DNA of 64,000 nucleotides from UBA6022 sp049295575 (GCA_049295575.1 JBAQQX010000001.1:1-64000); one strand, 5' to 3'. Counted from the first letter of the stretch, positions 33,623 to 41,735 are shown. Notes: generated by a model from the sequence alone, not told the origin. A program made the numbers and translations.

Positions 33623-34561
33623 CTATTGAGCTTGACCCTTTGATGTTGAGTTATTTGGCGTTCCAGTCCATGTCCAGTTAGGGGAGTTGCCGTCGGCGTA
33701 TAGGTAGTCGTTCGAGCCCGCAGTAATCATAAGGCTATCAATTCGAATAACACCCGCACCGGTGGCGGTGCCGTTATGCATAAATGCCAAAGCACCATTT
33801 GGAGTTGCCGAGCTTGTCCAGCCAAGACTAACGCGAACCGGCTGCCCTACAATTAATGATGAAGAGATAGAGGTGTTCGCACGAGTACCCGCACCGTCAC
33901 TGGCGCTGATTATAAGCGGTGCTGCAACACCGCTAACCAGAGTCACATACGCAGACGCCCGGTATGCAGTACTGGGTTGCAAATTACCAAAATTAAACTG
34001 TGCTCCTGATGCGTTAGCTGTGGTCAAGCTCACCTCGAGCGCGGCACTTCCAGTGACAATACCGACGCCACTCGTCACCCGTACAACTGGAGTAGCCACC
34101 CAGGTACTACCCCAGCCAGTCGTATTTGTCTCAAAACTTGGATTTGTCGCAAGGTTCGTGATTGCCGCAACGCCTCCAGCATCATCGCCTGGGCATCCAC
34201 CCGCAGTTGGACTACTGGATGCGCTACTTACCTTGAACGACACATTTCCATTCGTTCCCGTTACACAATAGGCCGCCCCAGTGCTTTGAAACTGGTACGT
34301 CGTGCCATTGCTCGCCGACAACCCCTTATTGTCATCGACCGCACCCTGAGTTAATGCATAACTGCCAGTAAGTGCGTTATCCGCTGACATTTTACGTGCC
34401 ACATTTACAAGATCTGACTTCAAAGTCGACTCCTTAGCTCGTTGTTGTACACCGTTGTAAGCGACGATGGTAATGGCGGCGAGGATACCGATAATCACAA
34501 TAACTATCAGGAGTTCAACGATCGTGAAGCCTCGCGTAGTATGTTTTTTATATAGTTTCAT
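33623..34561 (-). CDS. Type IV pilin-like protein with large C-terminal domain
   Basis: 312-aa prepilin: leader MKLYKKHTTRG, cleavage before FTIVELL, Glu at +5. The C-terminal part (about 140-300) is a beta-rich Ser/Thr/Gly domain starting NLATNPSFETNTTGWG and ending YADGNSPNWTWTGTPNNSTS, the pattern of carbohydrate-binding-like modules. It is the closest paralogue of the pilin at 4122-5057. Last of four pilin genes in the same direction. Confidence 0.88.
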   Translation of the reverse strand: MKLYKKHTTRGFTIVELLIVIVIIGILAAITIVAYNGVQQRAKESTLKSDLVNVARKMSADNALTGSYALTQGAVDDNKGLSASNGTTYQFQSTGAAYCVTGTNGNVSFKVSSASSSPTAGGCPGDDAGGVAAITNLATNPSFETNTTGWGSTWVATPVVRVTSGVGIVTGSAALEVSLTTANASGAQFNFGNLQPSTAYRASAYVTLVSGVAAPLIISASDGAGTRANTSISSSLIVGQPVRVSLGWTSSATPNGALAFMHNGTATGAGVIRIDSLMITAGSNDYLYADGNSPNWTWTGTPNNSTSKGQAQ

Positions 34562-34676
34562 AATCTAACATTCACTATGAAGCATAAGCAGGGTAGTATC
34601 AATACAAAGAAAGTAATTTTAGACAATCAAGAACGGAATCGTATGGACCTCGGCTAGCAACAAGATATACGGTCGA

Positions 34677-35225
34677 CTATTTCGTCCAATCGTACCAGCC
34701 GCTATCCGTGCCCTGGAAATAACCGTAGGCAGGCGTAAAGCCAGCAGCATACCCAAGCGCCGGACAAAGTGTCGGATAGCCACCCCAGGCGCCCGTATAC
34801 GTACCAGCCCCGGAAGTCGATGAGTACGTAAAGACTGTTTCGGATTTGCTTTTGCCTAGAAGCGTGAAAGCCGGCTGTCCAGCAACGAGTCCTTCACAGT
34901 AATAAAGATTGCCATTACCAAAAACTGTCTTATACGATGCTCGGGCAGCTTTAAACGATGATAGGCCTGTGATTCCAACATCATAATTGCCCGTTGGATA
35001 ACGACCGTTGATCGCTTGGTATTCCATTATTTTTCCTCCTAGGTTGCGGAGATCAGCTTGTACGGCAGTATCATTAGCGCGGTTTTGAATGCCGTTATAG
35101 GCAACGATCGTAATGGCGGCCAAGATACCAATAATCACGATCACGATCAGGAGCTCGACGATCGTAAAACCACGGGTTGTGGTTTTGTTTTGCGTGTTTT
35201 TACTTAGCATGCCTGATGTTTCCAT
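34677..35225 (-). CDS. Type IV pilin-like protein
   Basis: 182-aa prepilin with leader ending TTTRG before FTIVELL and Glu at +5. The mature start is followed by NGIQNRANDTAVQADLRNLG, nearly the same as the pilin at 36092. The C-terminal domain is aromatic-rich and ends GTDSGWYDWTK with a Cys pair. Its ATG follows the TAA of the upstream pilin directly, so the two are cotranslated. Confidence 0.88.
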   Translation of the reverse strand: METSGMLSKNTQNKTTTRGFTIVELLIVIVIIGILAAITIVAYNGIQNRANDTAVQADLRNLGGKIMEYQAINGRYPTGNYDVGITGLSSFKAARASYKTVFGNGNLYYCEGLVAGQPAFTLLGKSKSETVFTYSSTSGAGTYTGAWGGYPTLCPALGYAAGFTPAYGYFQGTDSGWYDWTK

Positions 35226-36113
35226 TTAATTAGCCACCACACTAACGTTTCTAATTTTATTGTCGCTCGTGTAATTGCTTGGTGATGACCTAATTACAAA
35301 TTTAATATATACGACCCCCGGGCCGGCGGAGGTATTCCATGAGCGTTGCGTCCAGCTTGATAGGGGAGTCATTTGAGCATTGCCATTACTGGTATACCCT
35401 ATTGAGTTCGTCGCCGGTGAACTACCGTTTGCACCAAAATAGTAGGACGTAAAGTATACGCCGCTATTTGGAGTGTGGCTCGGGGCACTCGTCGTCGCAT
35501 ACGACTCAACCTGCAAAGTTGCCGACGTTGGCTCATCAACGCGTATGAGGGGCGAGGTCATGTCTCCGCTACCACTAAACGATATCTCTTTCGTCGTACT
35601 GTTATAGGAGACACCGCCTGTGGTCGTCCAGGTAGAGAGGTCAGTGGCAAGATTGACACCACGCGGCGTTGACGGCACAGAGCCGCCCACGGCGCTACCG
35701 ATTGTCGCTCCCGAGCAGAGGTACGGCCGAATACTATTGGCCGTGGAATCGAATGACGCTACAGAGTAGGGCGATGAACGGTACGCATTCACGCAAAATG
35801 ACTGATTACTTGATGTTTGAGCTAGCTGGAGCACAACACCTTGGCTGGATTTAACCCCACTTGGCAAACTAGTCGGAAATGTCTCGTTGGTTGAATCGAC
35901 TCTAGCAAGCTCCATTTGCTTAGTAGCCGCCGCTAAATCCGAATGCATAGCGGCGGTCGATGCTCGTTGCTGGATGCCGTTATAGGCGACGATGGTAATG
36001 GCAGCCAAGATACCAATAATCACGATAACGATCAGCAGCTCGACAATCGTGAAGCCGGGTTGTCGTATTGGCTGCGCTGTATGTGCGCTGATTAATTTGC
36101 CCACGAAGACCAT
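35226..36113 (-). CDS. Type IV pilin-like protein, large
   Basis: 295-aa prepilin: leader of about 19 residues ending RQPG, cleavage before FTIVELL, Glu at +5. The C-terminal half is a Ser/Thr-rich beta domain (VNLATDLSTWTTTGGVSY to SDNKIRNVSVVAN) resembling sugar-binding jelly rolls. It overlaps the upstream pilin by 22 nt and has no ribosome site of its own. Confidence 0.86.
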   Translation of the reverse strand: MVFVGKLISAHTAQPIRQPGFTIVELLIVIVIIGILAAITIVAYNGIQQRASTAAMHSDLAAATKQMELARVDSTNETFPTSLPSGVKSSQGVVLQLAQTSSNQSFCVNAYRSSPYSVASFDSTANSIRPYLCSGATIGSAVGGSVPSTPRGVNLATDLSTWTTTGGVSYNSTTKEISFSGSGDMTSPLIRVDEPTSATLQVESYATTSAPSHTPNSGVYFTSYYFGANGSSPATNSIGYTSNGNAQMTPLSSWTQRSWNTSAGPGVVYIKFVIRSSPSNYTSDNKIRNVSVVAN

Positions 36114-36592
36114 GTCGTATTAAACAGACCGTTCACTAGCGGATTCGTCGTCGTCAAACCTATCTGATCGCAGACGCCATAGCCATACGTCACGATAGCA
36201 CTTTCGAGTCCACCTGTAGCGGTGTAGCGAAAATAGTTACCAGACTTTGATTTTGCATACATAATGTAGTTATTCGTCGTCGTGTTTACGCAATAACGAA
36301 GCGTGTAATTCTGGGCATCAATCCCATAGGCCCCTTTAGAAAATCCAAAACCCATAGCGCTCGTGAGTGCCGTTGGGTAGGTACCACCCGCATCAAGTTT
36401 CGCAACTTCAAGCTTCTTGGCAAAATTTGTTAGGTCGCCCTGAACTGCAGTATCATTAGCGCGGTTTTGAATACCATTATAAGCAACGATCGTAATCGCA
36501 GCCAGAATGCCGATAATAACGATCACAATGAGTAGCTCGACGATCGTAAAGCCGCGTTGTTCCTGTAATCTATACGAGTGAATGCCCATCAT
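36092..36592 (-). CDS. Type IV pilin-like protein
   Basis: Prepilin of about 166 aa. ATG 36592 (or 36589) is chosen because pilins have short leaders; the open frame extends to 36730 but that part is not pilin-like. Leader ends EQRG before FTIVELL, Glu at +5, then NGIQNRANDTAVQGDL as in the pilin at 34677. First of the four-gene pilin unit. Confidence 0.82.
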   Translation of the reverse strand: MMGIHSYRLQEQRGFTIVELLIVIVIIGILAAITIVAYNGIQNRANDTAVQGDLTNFAKKLEVAKLDAGGTYPTALTSAMGFGFSKGAYGIDAQNYTLRYCVNTTTNNYIMYAKSKSGNYFRYTATGGLESAIVTYGYGVCDQIGLTTTNPLVNGLFNTTWSSWAN

Positions 36593-36707
36593 CTGGAGAT
36601 GATTATGGAGCACGAGCACAATGAGGTCAAGACAGGGGAGTGCGAGCGGCAAGTAGTACTTCGATATATTACAGTACGCGTAGTGCAATAAGAATCGCCA
36701 AATAAAA

Positions 36708-36732
36708 AAGTGACTATTTTTACTAGTCACTT
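36708..36732 (-). terminator. Terminator of tRNA-Ser(CGA)
   Basis: AAGTGACTA/TAGTCACTT stem of 9 bp followed on the minus strand by TTTTTATTT. Confidence 0.75.
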
Positions 36733-36739
36733 CTTAACT

Positions 36740-36829
36740 TGGCGGAGAGGAAGAGATTCGAACTCTCGGTAGGTTTTACCCCACACCGCTTTTCGAGAGC
36801 GGCACCTTCAACCACTCGGACACCTCTCC
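36740..36829 (-). tRNA. tRNA-Ser (anticodon CGA)
   Basis: 90-nt serine-type tRNA with long variable arm, acceptor GGAGAGG/CCTCTCC, discriminator G and encoded CCA. The anticodon loop reads CTCGAAA, giving CGA for UCG. Confidence 0.95.
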
Positions 36830-36903
36830 AAACCAGACTCCAGTATAGCAAAGCCCGTCCTATTTTAACCATGCCATACGTAGCAAGCTAGTTGGTATTT
36901 TGC

Positions 36904-36909
36904 TAAAAT
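36904..36909 (+). promoter_or_regulatory. -10 box (leaderless spacing)
   Basis: TAAAAT ends 7 nt before ATG 36917. Confidence 0.35.
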
Positions 36910-36916
36910 ACAGGCA

Positions 36917-37285
36917 ATGACAGAACAACACCCACCGCAATTCGTTCCTCCACAGCCAACGCATACTCAGACGCCGCCTATACAGAACCAATCAAAAGAT
37001 TTTCCTATCGCATCACTCGTCCTCGGAATCGTATCACTTCTGGGCGCTGGTATATTTGCCGGCATACCGGCTATTATCTTCGGTGCTATTGCCCTCAAGC
37101 GAAAGCAGCCAAGCCGGGGCATGAGTATTGCTGGAGTTGTCACCGGATCAATCAGCGTAGTATTGTCGCTTTTATTTATCGCTTTTATGGTCTTTGTCGT
37201 GAATATCACCAATACGTATGATTACAAGAGCGAACCATCGCCCTTTAGGGACGACTCACGGTCGATAGAAGATCCTCAAACTTAG
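36917..37285 (+). CDS. DUF4190-type membrane protein
   Basis: 122-aa protein with a Pro/Gln-rich cytoplasmic N-terminus (1-30) and two membrane helices separated by ALKRKQPSRGMSIAGVVTGS, the hallmark of DUF4190 (FPIASLVLGIVSLLG..., then GMSIAGVVTG). The function of the family is unknown. Single gene followed by a terminator. Confidence 0.82.
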   Translation: MTEQHPPQFVPPQPTHTQTPPIQNQSKDFPIASLVLGIVSLLGAGIFAGIPAIIFGAIALKRKQPSRGMSIAGVVTGSISVVLSLLFIAFMVFVVNITNTYDYKSEPSPFRDDSRSIEDPQT

Positions 37286-37309
37286 CCAAATAAGGCAAAC
37301 AAAAGAAAA

Positions 37310-37331
37310 AAGACGAGATATCTCTCGTCTT
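37310..37331. terminator. Bidirectional terminator
   Basis: AAGACGAGA/TCTCGTCTT stem with loop TATC, A-rich and T-rich flanks, between the DUF4190 gene and convergent tRNA-Arg. Confidence 0.85.
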
Positions 37332-37338
37332 CTTTCTA

Positions 37339-37415
37339 TGGTGAACCCGACTAGATTCGAACTAGTGGCCTTCGGCTCCGCAAGCCGACGCTCTATCCAG
37401 CTGAGCTACGGGTCC
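37339..37415 (-). tRNA. tRNA-Arg (anticodon GCG)
   Basis: 77-nt tRNA with acceptor GGACCCG/CGGGTTC, discriminator A and encoded CCA, D arm GCTC/GAGC and T loop TTCGAAT. The anticodon stem TCGGC/GCCGA encloses TTGCGGA, so the anticodon is GCG (codons CGC, CGU). Bacteria usually use ACG, deaminated to ICG, for this box. Confidence 0.93.
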
Positions 37416-37534
37416 ATACTGCATGGCCACACAAAATGCATAACCATGCTTTTCGTGTAACTAGAAGGTACTTTGTCTCTTTTTCAAGTGACGAACATCG
37501 GCTATTGTATCACGTATGACCGAGGCGAGGCAAG

Positions 37535-38170
37535 TTAAAGTCGTAGTTTGCGTACGACTTTGTCGATCACATCGAGATGAAGTTCCTGCATAGGAAGACG
37601 AGCACCGAGAAAATCGACAATTTGTTCACCGAATGATTCAGGGAAGTATACCGACACGCCTGGTAAGAAACGCTTGACTGGAATCAGCATAATCGAGTAC
37701 TCATCACCGTCATGAATTACGCCAAACGACTTAAACTCAGACAGGTCGTAGAGACGATCGCCAACATAGAGCCCTTTGCCACTGAGCGTATAGGTCAAAA
37801 CACGCGGTGGTCGGCGAGCATAGACGACAACAGCGACGGCCATAACAGCAATTAAAACAGCGAATGTCCACGCCTGCATCAGCCAGATGGCTAGTGTCAT
37901 CAGTCCGACTACGACGACAGAAAACCCAACAAACCATAGCGCATTCTTTTCTTGGTGAATATACTCACTAGCCTGCCAGCGGATCGGCTCAAGCGGCTGC
38001 GCGCCGTATGGATCCGTACCTGGCGTAATGCGTTCATCGTCCGGATCTTGCGGATCAGGTGTTAGTGTGACAATAGGCCCCTGTGGCTGAATTGGCTCTA
38101 CAGGCGGGTTCGGAGGTGTCTCCGGTGGAGTGTTTTGGTTTTGCTGCCAATATGGCTCGTTTGGTTGCAT
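37535..38170 (-). CDS. Membrane protein with Pro-rich N-terminus (211 aa)
   Basis: Residues 1-65 are Pro/Gln-rich and likely disordered in the cytoplasm. Two adjacent membrane helices lie at about 82-125, followed by a beta-rich domain (LTYTLSGKGLYVGDRLYDLSEFKSFG) to the end. I do not recognise a named family. ATG 38170 lies 6 nt after TATACT; the longer frame to 38224 runs through the promoter. Lies among tRNA genes, near the secretion locus. Confidence 0.7.
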   Translation of the reverse strand: MQPNEPYWQQNQNTPPETPPNPPVEPIQPQGPIVTLTPDPQDPDDERITPGTDPYGAQPLEPIRWQASEYIHQEKNALWFVGFSVVVVGLMTLAIWLMQAWTFAVLIAVMAVAVVVYARRPPRVLTYTLSGKGLYVGDRLYDLSEFKSFGVIHDGDEYSIMLIPVKRFLPGVSVYFPESFGEQIVDFLGARLPMQELHLDVIDKVVRKLRL

Positions 38171-38176
38171 AAAAAT

Positions 38177-38182
38177 AGTATA
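38177..38182 (-). promoter_or_regulatory. -10 box (leaderless spacing)
   Basis: TATACT on the minus strand ends 6 nt before ATG 38170. Confidence 0.5.
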
Positions 38183-38210
38183 GCATGAGCGAAAATGAAG
38201 AAGATAAAAC

Positions 38211-38248
38211 AAATAAAATAGCACTGCAGCCGCAGTGCTATTTTATTT
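38211..38248 (-). terminator. Terminator of tRNA-Ser(GCT)
   Basis: A 17-bp perfect stem (inner arms TAGCACTGC and GCAGTGCTA) with loop AGCC directly after the tRNA 3' end on the minus strand. Confidence 0.85.
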
Positions 38249-38340
38249 GGCGGAGGAGGGGAGATTCGAACTCCCGCTCCAGGTCTCCCCAGACTAACGA
38301 TTTAGCAAACCGTCCCCTTAAGCCACTTGGGTACCCCTCC
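38248..38340 (-). tRNA. tRNA-Ser (anticodon GCT)
   Basis: 93-nt serine-type tRNA with long variable arm, acceptor GGAGGGG/CTCCTCC (one G-U pair), discriminator G and encoded CCA. The anticodon stem ACGGT/ATCGT encloses TTGCTAA, giving GCT for AGC/AGU. Confidence 0.95.
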
Positions 38341-38477
38341 GTATAGGCTTCTGTTGTCGAAGTGAAACTTCTCTAACTCGAACAATTGTAGCATAAGACA
38401 GAGGCCAGGAGTAGACTTTTGAGGATAAATTGCTATAATTAGGCTTATATTATCTAAATGTAAAAGGTGTTTCGTCT

Positions 38478-38873
38478 ATGAAGAAGCTCATCCCAACCAT
38501 CATTGCTCTTGGCGTCATACTTGCCACATTTATATCTGTACCTAGCTATGCTCAGGAAATGACTATTCAATCAGGCGTACAATCCGCACACGGTAGCGGC
38601 CAGCCAGTCACGCTCTTCGGTGCTGGCGGCATCTTCAACACTATCGTAAACATCCTCCTCTTCATCATCGGTGCGCTTAGCGTCATCATGCTTATCATCG
38701 GCGGTATTCGCTATACCGTCTCTGGCGGTAACCAAAGCGCTATTACGGCAGCAAAGAATACGATTATGTACGCCATTGTAGGTATTATCATTGCCGTCCT
38801 TGCCTACGCAATTGTTAACTTTGTCCTCTCAGCCCTCACTGGTGGCGGCACTGGCGGTGGCACAAACGTCTAG
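38478..38873 (+). CDS. VirB2-like T4SS pilin
   Basis: 131 aa: signal peptide (1-25, ending SYAQ), a short external segment, then two membrane helices (about 52-76 and 92-118) joined by GGIRYTVSGGNQSAITAAKN. This is the TrbC/VirB2-like layout of CPR T4SS pilins. The tail GGGTGGGTNV is flexible. It is a close paralogue of the protein at 40104 although on the other strand. AAGGTG precedes the ATG by 9 nt, and TATAAT lies at about 38434. Confidence 0.83.
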   Translation: MKKLIPTIIALGVILATFISVPSYAQEMTIQSGVQSAHGSGQPVTLFGAGGIFNTIVNILLFIIGALSVIMLIIGGIRYTVSGGNQSAITAAKNTIMYAIVGIIIAVLAYAIVNFVLSALTGGGTGGGTNV

Positions 38874-38890
38874 AGTAGGGCTTATGAAAT

Positions 38891-38924
38891 AGAAAAAAGA
38901 CGATCATATGATCGTCTTTTTTCT
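38891..38924. terminator. 34-bp perfect palindromic bidirectional terminator
   Basis: AAAAAAGACGATCAT and ATGATCGTCTTTTTT pair without mismatch; T-runs on both strands. It ends the VirB2-like gene and the convergent tRNA-Ser(TGA). Confidence 0.9.
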
Positions 38925-38925
38925 A

Positions 38926-39015
38926 TGGCGGAGAGGGAGAGATTCGAACTCTCGGTACCATTGCTGGCACGACGGTTTTCAAGACCGTTCCCTTAAACCA
39001 CTCGGGCACCTCTCC
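38926..39015 (-). tRNA. tRNA-Ser (anticodon TGA)
   Basis: 90-nt serine-type tRNA, acceptor GGAGAGG, discriminator G, encoded CCA. Anticodon stem ACGGT/ACCGT encloses CTTGAAA, giving TGA for UCA/UCG. Confidence 0.95.
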
Positions 39016-39202
39016 ATGTCAGTGACTCGAAAACAATATTAACAGATTGAATCCATTTCGTCTAGTAAGGCAAGTAAACGAAAGAATATAGCTTAGCGCT
39101 TGTGACAGCGACATGAAGAGTAGAGAAGAAGCTGTCATGGTCACCTTCTGATATCCCCAGTGACAATAAGTAGAAAATGGCTTACCATTCTGATGTCGTA
39201 TT

Positions 39203-39240
39203 TACAATGATAACATTATTAGTATTGTAATTATCCACAA
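39203..39240. promoter_or_regulatory. Inverted repeat and DnaA box in a gene-free gap
   Basis: The gap 39016-39394 holds no gene. It contains TTACAAT (39203-39209) and ATTGTAA (39225-39231), a 7-bp inverted repeat 15 nt apart, overlapped by a perfect DnaA box TTATCCACA (39232-39240). The repeat could be an operator for hsp20, whose promoter is about 80 bp downstream. Nothing else is seen in the gap. Confidence 0.35.
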
Positions 39241-39318
39241 ATATAACAGAGGTAAAGTTGCATAAAAATAACCACTTTCTTGACCATTGTGATTTTTACG
39301 TTTAATGGCCTCGTTTCA

Positions 39319-39347
39319 TTGATTATGCCGAACATATTGGTTATACT
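39319..39347 (+). promoter_or_regulatory. Promoter of hsp20
   Basis: TTGATT (39319-39324) and TATACT (39342-39347) are 17 bp apart; the transcript would have a leader of about 40 nt with GGAGG. Confidence 0.6.
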
Positions 39348-39394
39348 GATAGAGACTATTTGTCAATAGAGCCTAGAGAAAAGTGGAGGATATC

Positions 39395-39862
39395 ATGGCA
39401 CGGAAACAAAACGACGATTTGCTCATCGAGGACGAACTCGCTGCAGCATTCCTGAACGACGAAGACCTAACAACGACCGAACAAACTCCGGCTGTACCAT
39501 CAGCTGACGAAAACTGGGACGAAGCAGAGGATGATTTTCCTGGCCAACTCGCAGTTGACGTATATGAGACTGAAGAGCGTCTTGTTGTTAAGGCTCGCAC
39601 AGCAGGTGTTAACAAAGAAGATCTTGATGTTAGCATCAGCGACAGCATCCTAACAATCAGCGGTACACTAAGTAGCGGTGACGACTCAGATGCAATTAAC
39701 TGGCACATCCAAGAGTGCTACTGGGGCGAGTTTAGCCGCACACTAGCACTTCCTGTTGCCGTAAAAGAAGATGAAGTAGAAGCAGTCCTAAAAGACGGCG
39801 TACTCTCAATCAGCTTCCTAAAGGTGAAACAAGAACAAGCTAAGAAGATTCAGATTCTTTAA
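39395..39862 (+). CDS. Small heat shock protein (Hsp20/alpha-crystallin)
   Basis: 155 aa. An acidic N-terminal arm (1-48) precedes the alpha-crystallin domain (about 50-145), which contains GQLAVDVYETEERLVVKARTAG, DLDVSISDSILTISGTL and the late LKDGVLSISFLK. ATG 39395 follows GGAGG (39385-39389); a frame start at 39383 overlaps the ribosome site. A holdase chaperone preventing aggregation. The very acidic N-terminus is unusual. Single gene with its own promoter and terminator inside the VirB2-like cluster. Confidence 0.93.
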   Translation: MARKQNDDLLIEDELAAAFLNDEDLTTTEQTPAVPSADENWDEAEDDFPGQLAVDVYETEERLVVKARTAGVNKEDLDVSISDSILTISGTLSSGDDSDAINWHIQECYWGEFSRTLALPVAVKEDEVEAVLKDGVLSISFLKVKQEQAKKIQIL

Positions 39863-39877
39863 TAGAACCTGATCACC

Positions 39878-39917
39878 TATATAAAAACGACCCTAGCGAG
39901 AGGGTCGTTTTTATATA
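39878..39917. terminator. Terminator of hsp20
   Basis: A 17-bp perfect stem (inner arms AACGACCCT and AGGGTCGTT), loop AGCGAG, T-rich end. Confidence 0.9.
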
Positions 39918-40051
39918 GTCTTTATTTCCAGCTACACTCCACACATCAAAGTAAATACGTATTCCTTATGTACTCTCGAACATATCGCTGTCTATACGCG
40001 TATATTAGCGCTCTATACTGCGTAGTAAAGTTGCTTGTCATAATAAAAATA

Positions 40052-40070
40052 CCCCGCTCATCGAGCGGGG
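40052..40070 (-). terminator. Terminator of the VirB2-like pilin cluster
   Basis: CCCCGCTC/GAGCGGGG stem of 8 bp with a 3-nt loop, followed on the minus strand by TATTTTTATT. Confidence 0.85.
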
Positions 40071-40103
40071 AAGTTATTATTTAGTTAGTTTATATAACTA
40101 AAA

Positions 40104-40511
40104 TTATGGCTGGATGAGGCTTGTAAGTACGAAGTTAACGATCGCAAATGCAAGGACAGCAACAATGATACCAACAATGGCGTACATGATTGTGTTCTTA
40201 GCTGATGTTACAGCACTGCTGTCGCCACCTGAGATAGTGTAGCGAATACCACCGATAATCAACATAATCACGCTGATCGCACCAATGATGAAGAGGAGGA
40301 TGTTTACGATAGTGTTGAAGATGCCCCCAACGCCAAATAGTGTAGTTGGAGTGTTTGAGTCACCCTGAGCACAGTTAAGGCCGTCTGTGATAGTCGTTTG
40401 CGCTGTACATGCAGCGTTTGCAGTCTGAGCTGGAGCTAGGGCTACAACACCAAATGCAAGAACTGGCACTGCAAGTAGGCTCGCAAGCATCGTCTTAATT
40501 GTTTTAGTCAT
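40104..40511 (-). CDS. VirB2-like T4SS pilin
   Basis: 135 aa with a signal peptide (1-32, ending TANA), a Cys pair in the external part (CTAQ, NCAQG) and two membrane helices joined by GGIRYTISGGDSSAVTSAKN. The block FGVGGIFNTIVNILLFIIGAI is almost the same as in the protein at 38478. AAAGGAAA precedes the ATG. Last of a five-gene minus-strand pilin cluster, though about 75 bp separate it from the next. Confidence 0.83.
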   Translation of the reverse strand: MTKTIKTMLASLLAVPVLAFGVVALAPAQTANAACTAQTTITDGLNCAQGDSNTPTTLFGVGGIFNTIVNILLFIIGAISVIMLIIGGIRYTISGGDSSAVTSAKNTIMYAIVGIIVAVLAFAIVNFVLTSLIQP

Positions 40512-40586
40512 TTCTTTAATTTCCTTTCGTTATAGAATCTATCTAAAGTTATATCAAATATAATGGTTCTTGTTAAGGGGCAAATG

Positions 40587-41012
40587 CTAAAACAGTTGCC
40601 GCGTAACAGTTGCCGTCGTACCAGGAGCTGGCTTGGGCTTGAAAGCCGTGACAACAAAGTTCACGATTGCGAAGGCGAGAATAGCTACGATTAAGCCGAT
40701 TACTGAATACATAAGTGTATTCTTTGCGCTCGTTACTGCACTTGCGTCACCGTTTGAGGTTGTATAGCGAATACCCGAGACGATAATCATAATGACCGAA
40801 ACTGCTCCTAGGATAAAGAGTAGGGTATTAACGAGCGGCGTGACTATCTTATCTACTGTATCTTTTGACTGGGCTTTACATACCGTCGTATCAGCACTTC
40901 CTCCCGCGCACTGAGGAAATACATCGACCGCACCAACCGTAATTGGGGTAACAAGTCCAACAACACCCAGGACAAGGGCGGCAGTTAAAATAATCTGTTT
41001 CATATTCTTCAT
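40587..41012 (-). CDS. VirB2-like T4SS pilin
   Basis: 141 aa: signal peptide (ending TVGA), two cysteines in the external segment, two membrane helices joined by SGIRYTTSNGDASAVTSAKN, and a Pro/Thr-rich tail. ATG 41012 is chosen because GGGAAGG lies 7 nt upstream; the longer frame to 41060 overlaps the preceding gene. It begins just after the stop of the 95-aa gene, so translation is coupled. Confidence 0.8.
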   Translation of the reverse strand: MKNMKQIILTAALVLGVVGLVTPITVGAVDVFPQCAGGSADTTVCKAQSKDTVDKIVTPLVNTLLFILGAVSVIMIIVSGIRYTTSNGDASAVTSAKNTLMYSVIGLIVAILAFAIVNFVVTAFKPKPAPGTTATVTRQLF

Positions 41013-41013
41013 C

Positions 41014-41301
41014 TTAAAACCTTCCCGCAACGAATTGCGTAATAACAAATGCCATAGCAATTACAACTATACCAACAACAGAATAGAGAATCATATTCTT
41101 TGCTTTCTTTATTGCTCCCGCATCACCACTGGAAGTCGTGTATACGTAGCCGGCGATAATAATAACGATTACCGCCACTATGCCTGCGACAAAATACACA
41201 ATGCTTAAAATAGATGCGATACCGCTATCGCCAGTAATTTGTGGGATATTTGGCACATCAGTCGCTTTTAGGGTCTGAGCTATGTTAATAATATTATGCA
41301 T
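41014..41301 (-). CDS. VirB2-like T4SS pilin, short form
   Basis: 95 aa without a cleavable signal peptide. A short N-terminal segment is followed by two membrane helices (about 28-52 and 68-92) joined by GYVYTTSSGDAGAIKKAKN, the same linker type as its neighbours. Start overlaps the upstream stop by one base. Confidence 0.77.
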   Translation of the reverse strand: MHNIINIAQTLKATDVPNIPQITGDSGIASILSIVYFVAGIVAVIVIIIAGYVYTTSSGDAGAIKKAKNMILYSVVGIVVIAMAFVITQFVAGRF

Positions 41302-41735
41302 TATTTAATGCTCCCTGCGATTAAGTTAACAATTGCGACCGATGCTATAGAGATAGCAAGTCCGATGACAGCGTTAAGCAAGGTAGTACGTCCCTTAGCA
41401 GCACCATCTGAGCCCCCGGCGGTCATAAATATAAAACCACCATAGATAATGAAGGCTACGGATATATAGCCGACAAGATGCAGCATGATCTCTATGATAT
41501 TAAGAACGATCTTCCAGATATAGTTCTGGAGGCCTCCAATTTGATTGTCATTCGGACCAACAAGTTTTTTGCAGTCATTTTCATTCTGCAGGCCCTTATA
41601 CCAAGGTGGGATAGTGAGAATATTGCCACCGCTACATGCCGCCGTTGCCGTCTGAGGCGCAAGAGTAGTGAATGTCGCACCACCTACGGTTGATGCAAAG
41701 ACGATAGCAAAGATCCAGTTTTTTATGTGTTTCAT
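41301..41735 (-). CDS. VirB2-like T4SS pilin
   Basis: 144 aa with a signal peptide (1-33, ending TATAA), an external segment with cysteines (CSGG, DCKK), and two membrane helices joined by GGFIFMTAGGSDGAAKGRTT. The linker is more diverged than in the other copies. Cotranslated with the 95-aa gene. Confidence 0.77.
   Translation of the reverse strand: MKHIKNWIFAIVFASTVGGATFTTLAPQTATAACSGGNILTIPPWYKGLQNENDCKKLVGPNDNQIGGLQNYIWKIVLNIIEIMLHLVGYISVAFIIYGGFIFMTAGGSDGAAKGRTTLLNAVIGLAISIASVAIVNLIAGSIK

Noticed and set aside
13063..39015. Genomic island bounded by tRNA-Ser genes
   Set aside because: No integrase and no direct repeat of a tRNA 3' end was seen, and housekeeping genes fill the interval.
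39232..39240. Second replication origin at a lone perfect DnaA box
   Set aside because: Only one box, no AT-rich unwinding stretch with further boxes, and a clear oriC lies around dnaA.
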